DNA of 64,000 nt from Dyella terrae (GTDB taxonomy: Bacteria > Pseudomonadota > Gammaproteobacteria > Xanthomonadales > Rhodanobacteraceae), in contig NZ_SIZZ01000002.1 of NCBI RefSeq assembly GCF_004322705.1, positions 496,001 to 560,000 on the forward strand, given 5' to 3'. Shown here piece by piece: positions 60,723 to 64,000 of the stretch. Made by a program: the position numbers and the translations under genes. The notes beneath the pieces were generated by a model, which ran no database searches, had not been told where the DNA came from, and saw only the letters and a list, made by a program, of their open reading frames with translations. Each line of letters opens with the position of its first letter. Within the stretch, counting starts at the first letter, position 1.

Positions 60723-61378
60723 AGTTCCTCAATGACCTGCGCAGCCTTGACCGCAACAACATCGGTGGCTGGCCGCAATCCATCAAGATCTTCTTCACGG
60801 TTCTCCTTTTCGGCCTGATCGTGCTGCTCGGTTGGTATCTCTACATCAACGACCAGCAGGACGAACTCGCGACGCTGCAGGGCAAGGAGCAGCAGCTCAA
60901 GCAGGAGTTCTCGACCAAGCAGGCCAAGGCCGTGAACCTCGAAGCGCTGCAGCAACAGCTCGACGAGATGCAGGACATGCTGCGCCAGTTGCTGCGTCAG
61001 CTGCCCAGCCGTACCGAAATGCCGGAGCTGCTGGTTGACGTGTCGCAGACAGCCCTTTCCGCGGGCCTCGAGACCGACCTGTTCCAGCCCGGTGCCGAGC
61101 GTCCGAAGGACTTCTACGCCGAGAAGCCGATCCAGCTGCGCATGACCGGTACGTACCACCAGTTCGGTACCTTCATCAGCGGCGTGGCCTCGCTCCCGCG
61201 CGTGGTGATCCTCACCATGCATGACGTCTCGCTGACGCCCAAGGGCAACACCGGGCAACTGGTGCTGCAGGGCACGGTCAAGACCTATCGCTACCTGGAA
61301 GACGAAGAGAGCGCCGAAGCCAAGGCCGCCAACGCGGTGTCGGGTTCGAAGAAGGCCAAGAACGGGGGACGGAAATGA
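60719..61378 (+). CDS. pilO: Type IV pilus assembly protein PilO
   Basis: 219 aa. One N-terminal membrane helix (IFFTVLLFGLIVLLGWYLYI), a coiled coil (LATLQGKEQQLKQEF) and the periplasmic ferredoxin-like domain (KPIQLRMTGTYHQFGTFISGVASLPRVV). Pairs with PilN to align inner- and outer-membrane parts. Overlaps pilN and pilP by 4 nt on both sides. Confidence 0.95.
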   Translation: MKFLNDLRSLDRNNIGGWPQSIKIFFTVLLFGLIVLLGWYLYINDQQDELATLQGKEQQLKQEFSTKQAKAVNLEALQQQLDEMQDMLRQLLRQLPSRTEMPELLVDVSQTALSAGLETDLFQPGAERPKDFYAEKPIQLRMTGTYHQFGTFISGVASLPRVVILTMHDVSLTPKGNTGQLVLQGTVKTYRYLEDEESAEAKAANAVSGSKKAKNGGRK

Positions 61379-61911
61379 GCCTGCGGGAAACCGTCAAACC
61401 CATGCGCCTGGCACGCGTAGCCCTCGTCGCGGGCGCCCTGATGGCGCTCGCCGGCTGCTCCAAGGATGACGACCTGCGCCAGTGGGTCGCCGCGGAGAAA
61501 GCCAAGAAGGGCGCGCCGATCCCGCCGCTTCCGGTCATCAAGACATTCGAAACGTTCCTCTACACCGACCAGGATCGTCGCGACCCCTTCAGCCCGAGCA
61601 CGGCCGAACTGCAGACCGGCAACAACGCCGGCCCGCGCCCGGACGAAGATCGCGTCAAGCAGCCGCTGGAAGCGTTTGCGCTGGATAGCCTGAAGATGGT
61701 CGGCACCCTGGGCCTGGGCAATGGCATCGAGGTGCTCATCAAGGATCCTGCCAATGTGATTCATCGCGTGCACCGCGGCGACTACATGGGTCAGAACTAC
61801 GGTCACGTCACCGCCATCAGCGAAGACCACATCGAGTTGGTCGAGCTGGTTCCCAACGGGAACGGCGGGTGGATGGAACGCTCAGCCAGCATCGCGCTTG
61901 GCGAGAAATAA
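61375..61911 (+). CDS. pilP: Type IV pilus lipoprotein PilP
   Basis: 178 aa lipoprotein: signal with lipobox LAGC (Cys about residue 27), a disordered periplasmic linker that binds PilNO (PLPVIKTFETFLYTDQDRRDPFSP), and a C-terminal beta-sandwich (LDSLKMVGTLGLGNGIEVLIKD, VHRGDYMGQNYG) that binds the PilQ N0 domain. Links inner-membrane subcomplex to the secretin. Overlaps pilO; pilQ starts 20 nt downstream. Confidence 0.94.
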   Translation: MSLRETVKPMRLARVALVAGALMALAGCSKDDDLRQWVAAEKAKKGAPIPPLPVIKTFETFLYTDQDRRDPFSPSTAELQTGNNAGPRPDEDRVKQPLEAFALDSLKMVGTLGLGNGIEVLIKDPANVIHRVHRGDYMGQNYGHVTAISEDHIELVELVPNGNGGWMERSASIALGEK

Positions 61912-61931
61912 GAATCACAGGGGCTGATGCA

Positions 61932-64000
61932 ATGACGAACCTAATCAAACCTGTTCGGGGCCGTGTCATGCGCCAAGCGAGTCGTCGCCTGATCGCCGGA
62001 CTGCTGATCGCCAGCACCGCCTGGTCGGGCCTGGTTGCTGCGGCGACCAGCACCTTGAAAGAGATCACTTACGACACCCTGCCGGGCGGTCGCATCGAGT
62101 TGCACCTGAACTTCGCGCAAGGCCCCGTGCCGGAGCCGAAGATCTTCACTACGGGCAACCCGCCGCGCATCGCGATCGACTTTGCCGATACCGACAATGC
62201 CGCCGCGCGCCATCTGGCCATCAACCAGGGGTCCACCTCGGGCGTGTCGGCCGTTTCGGCCGGCGGGCGCACCCGGGTGATCGTGGAGCTGATGCGCGAT
62301 TCGGCCTACCGCTCGCGCGTCGAGGGCAACAGCCTGGTGTTTACGGTCGCCAACGGCACCGACGCCACCACGACCACCACGGCATCGAACATCGACCCGT
62401 CCAAGGCGTTGCCGTCGGCCGCCATGGGCCCGTCCGTGTCGAACATCGACTTCCGTCGCGGTCCCAACGGCGAAGGCCGCGTGCTGATCAACTTCAGCGC
62501 CAACGGTGCTGGCGCCGACATGAAGCGCGAGGGCGACAAGCTCATCGTCAACCTGTCGAACGTCAACTTGCCGGCTGACCAGGCCAAGCGCCTGGACGTG
62601 CTCGATTTCGCCACGCCGGTCCAGTACATCACCACCAAGGCCAATGGCCCGCGTGGCGGCGCCCGCATGGAAATTGCGGTCAAGGGCAGTGTGGAAACGT
62701 CCGCCTATCAGACGGCCGACCAGTATGTCGTCGAAGTGGCGCCGAAGAAGAAGGCCGATCCGAACGTTGGTCCGAACGGCAAGCCGCTGCGTGGCCAGGA
62801 TCCGGTCTACAACGGCAACCGCGTTACCCTGAACTTCCAGGACATCCCGGTGCGCTCGGCCCTGCAGGTGCTGGCTGACGTGTCGAACCTGAACCTCGTG
62901 GCGTCCGATACCGTGGGCGGCAGCGTCACGCTGCGACTGGTCAACGTGCCGTGGGATCAGGCCCTTGATGTCGTGCTCCGTGCAAAGAACCTCGACAAGC
63001 GTCGCAACGGCAACGTCGTCTGGATCGCGCCGCAGGAAGAACTCGCCCGCTACGAGCAGAGCGTCGCCGACGCCCGCATCAAGGCCGAAGACAATGCTGA
63101 GCTCGTCACCGACTACGTGCCGATCAGCTACGGCAAGGCGGCGGATATCGCCAAGTTGCTTACCTCCGGCAGCATGGCCGGTGGTGGTGGCGCGGGCGGT
63201 GGTGGCGGCGGTGGCCAGCGTGGCTTCCTGTCGCCGCGTGGCAGCGTCTCCTTCGACGAGCGCACCAATACCCTGCTGATCAACGACAACCCGCAGAAGA
63301 TCCGCGAAATCCGTGACCTCATCGCCGTGCTCGACAAGCCGGTGCAGCAGGTGCTGATCGAATCGCGCATCGTGGTGGCCAGCGACCAGTTCTCCCGCGA
63401 GCTCGGTGCCAAGTTCGGCATCAGCGGCCAGCGCACCAACCCGAGCGGCCAGGTCATCCAGACCGGCGGCAAGCTGGGTGATCCGCTGGGCAACAACACC
63501 ACCAATCAGGGCAACCTCGGTTCCGGTGGCGGCCTGAACGTGAACCTGCCGACGGCGACCCAGGGCGGCAATTTCGGCCTGGCCATCCTCGGTGCGAACT
63601 ACGCGATCGACCTGGAACTGTCGGCGGCGCAGACCGAAGGCCGTGGCGAAGTGGTCTCCAGCCCGCGTGTCATCACGGCCAATCAGCAGGAAGCGGTCAT
63701 CCGCCAGGGCCAGCAGATCGGCTACGTGACGTATCAGAACGGCGGCACCACCGGTGGTTCGGCGCCGACGGCATCCGTGCAGTTCAAGGACGCCGTGCTC
63801 GAGCTGAAGGTCACCCCGACCATCACCGCCGACAACCGCATCTACCTGGCCATCAACGTGAAGAAGGATGCGCTCGCCGCCTTCGTCGACACGCCGAACG
63901 GCAAGGTGCCGCAGATTGATACCCGCGAGATCAACACCTCGGTGCTCGTCGATAACGGCCAGACGGTGGTGCTGGGCGGTATCTACGAAATCACCAAGGC
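61932..64000 (+). CDS. pilQ: Type IV pilus secretin PilQ (3' truncated by window)
   Basis: At least 689 aa; no stop before the window end. After a cleaved signal (LIAGLLIASTAWSGLVAA) two AMIN domains, which bind murein, occupy residues about 45-140 and 170-270. The N0/STN domain (LNFQDIPVRSALQVLADVSN) and an N1 domain with a Gly-rich insert (63176-63222) follow. The secretin core has VEVxx-like strands, EVVSSPRVITANQQEAVI and near the edge VVLGGIYEITK. Outer-membrane channel for the pilus. The start ATG 61932 is followed by a basic stretch. Confidence 0.95.
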   Translation, partial: MTNLIKPVRGRVMRQASRRLIAGLLIASTAWSGLVAAATSTLKEITYDTLPGGRIELHLNFAQGPVPEPKIFTTGNPPRIAIDFADTDNAAARHLAINQGSTSGVSAVSAGGRTRVIVELMRDSAYRSRVEGNSLVFTVANGTDATTTTTASNIDPSKALPSAAMGPSVSNIDFRRGPNGEGRVLINFSANGAGADMKREGDKLIVNLSNVNLPADQAKRLDVLDFATPVQYITTKANGPRGGARMEIAVKGSVETSAYQTADQYVVEVAPKKKADPNVGPNGKPLRGQDPVYNGNRVTLNFQDIPVRSALQVLADVSNLNLVASDTVGGSVTLRLVNVPWDQALDVVLRAKNLDKRRNGNVVWIAPQEELARYEQSVADARIKAEDNAELVTDYVPISYGKAADIAKLLTSGSMAGGGGAGGGGGGGQRGFLSPRGSVSFDERTNTLLINDNPQKIREIRDLIAVLDKPVQQVLIESRIVVASDQFSRELGAKFGISGQRTNPSGQVIQTGGKLGDPLGNNTTNQGNLGSGGGLNVNLPTATQGGNFGLAILGANYAIDLELSAAQTEGRGEVVSSPRVITANQQEAVIRQGQQIGYVTYQNGGTTGGSAPTASVQFKDAVLELKVTPTITADNRIYLAINVKKDALAAFVDTPNGKVPQIDTREINTSVLVDNGQTVVLGGIYEITK

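Overview
The window looks like chromosomal DNA from a GC-rich gammaproteobacterium of the order Lysobacterales (Xanthomonadales), most likely family Rhodanobacteraceae (Dyella, Luteibacter or Rhodanobacter type). This is inferred from gene content and order: trpG-trpD-trpC, then a Clp-type Crp/Fnr regulator divergent from a class 1 speD, coq7, rplM-rpsI, and a pilMNOPQ cluster divergent from a class A penicillin-binding protein. No 16S gene is present, so genus is not settled.

Layout. 1-5027: a tightly packed plus-strand operon whose first gene is cut by the window edge: dipeptide epimerase, MurR/RpiR regulator, L,D-transpeptidase, dicarboxylate/amino acid symporter and FAD amino acid oxidase. 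It looks like a cell-wall peptide and (D-)amino acid salvage unit. 5028-10572: an accessory block with one very large gene (about 1473 aa) whose protein resembles the large DUF6543/dermonecrotic-toxin-like effectors of Pseudomonas, followed by a smaller unknown gene. 10739-13958: trpGDC plus a HAD phosphatase. 13964-20831: TSUP permease, MarR-GNAT fusion, clp, speD, a small phosphatase-like protein, coq7 with a GlcF-like protein, and rplM-rpsI; tRNA-Gln follows. 21254-25177: a secreted serine hydrolase and three small exported proteins. 25335-29900: rpiA, EVE protein, 5-formyl-THF cyclo-ligase, 6S RNA, zapA and a ZapB-like gene, divergent from ygfB-pepP. This is the same arrangement around ssrS as in E. 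coli. 29935-33023: cytochrome bd oxidase with both small subunits (cydP-cydA-cydB-cydX). 33137-37871: REP-like repeats, a membrane-anchored unknown, pepQ, and an overlapping DUF1631/PilZ pair. 38006-42106: rph-rdgB-hemW divergent from yicC-gmk. 42246-46704: a complete Mla lipid-transport set (mlaFEDCB with convergent mlaA), in which MlaD carries two tandem MCE domains. 46917-52221: rpoZ-spoT-ridA-recG. 52295-55918: nucleoside hydrolase, zinc-free L31, citrate synthase and a conserved unknown. 56037-64000: PBP1a and the type IV pilus pilMNOPQ operon, with pilQ running off the window.

Most of the window is ordinary housekeeping DNA. The parts that deserve a second look are the giant effector-like gene and its companion, the double-MCE MlaD, the first operon, the Clp/speD and MarR-GNAT palindromes, and the small or RNA genes (6S RNA, cydX, cydP) that are easy to miss. 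Regions were judged by reading translations and motifs; no database searches, structure predictions or composition statistics were run.
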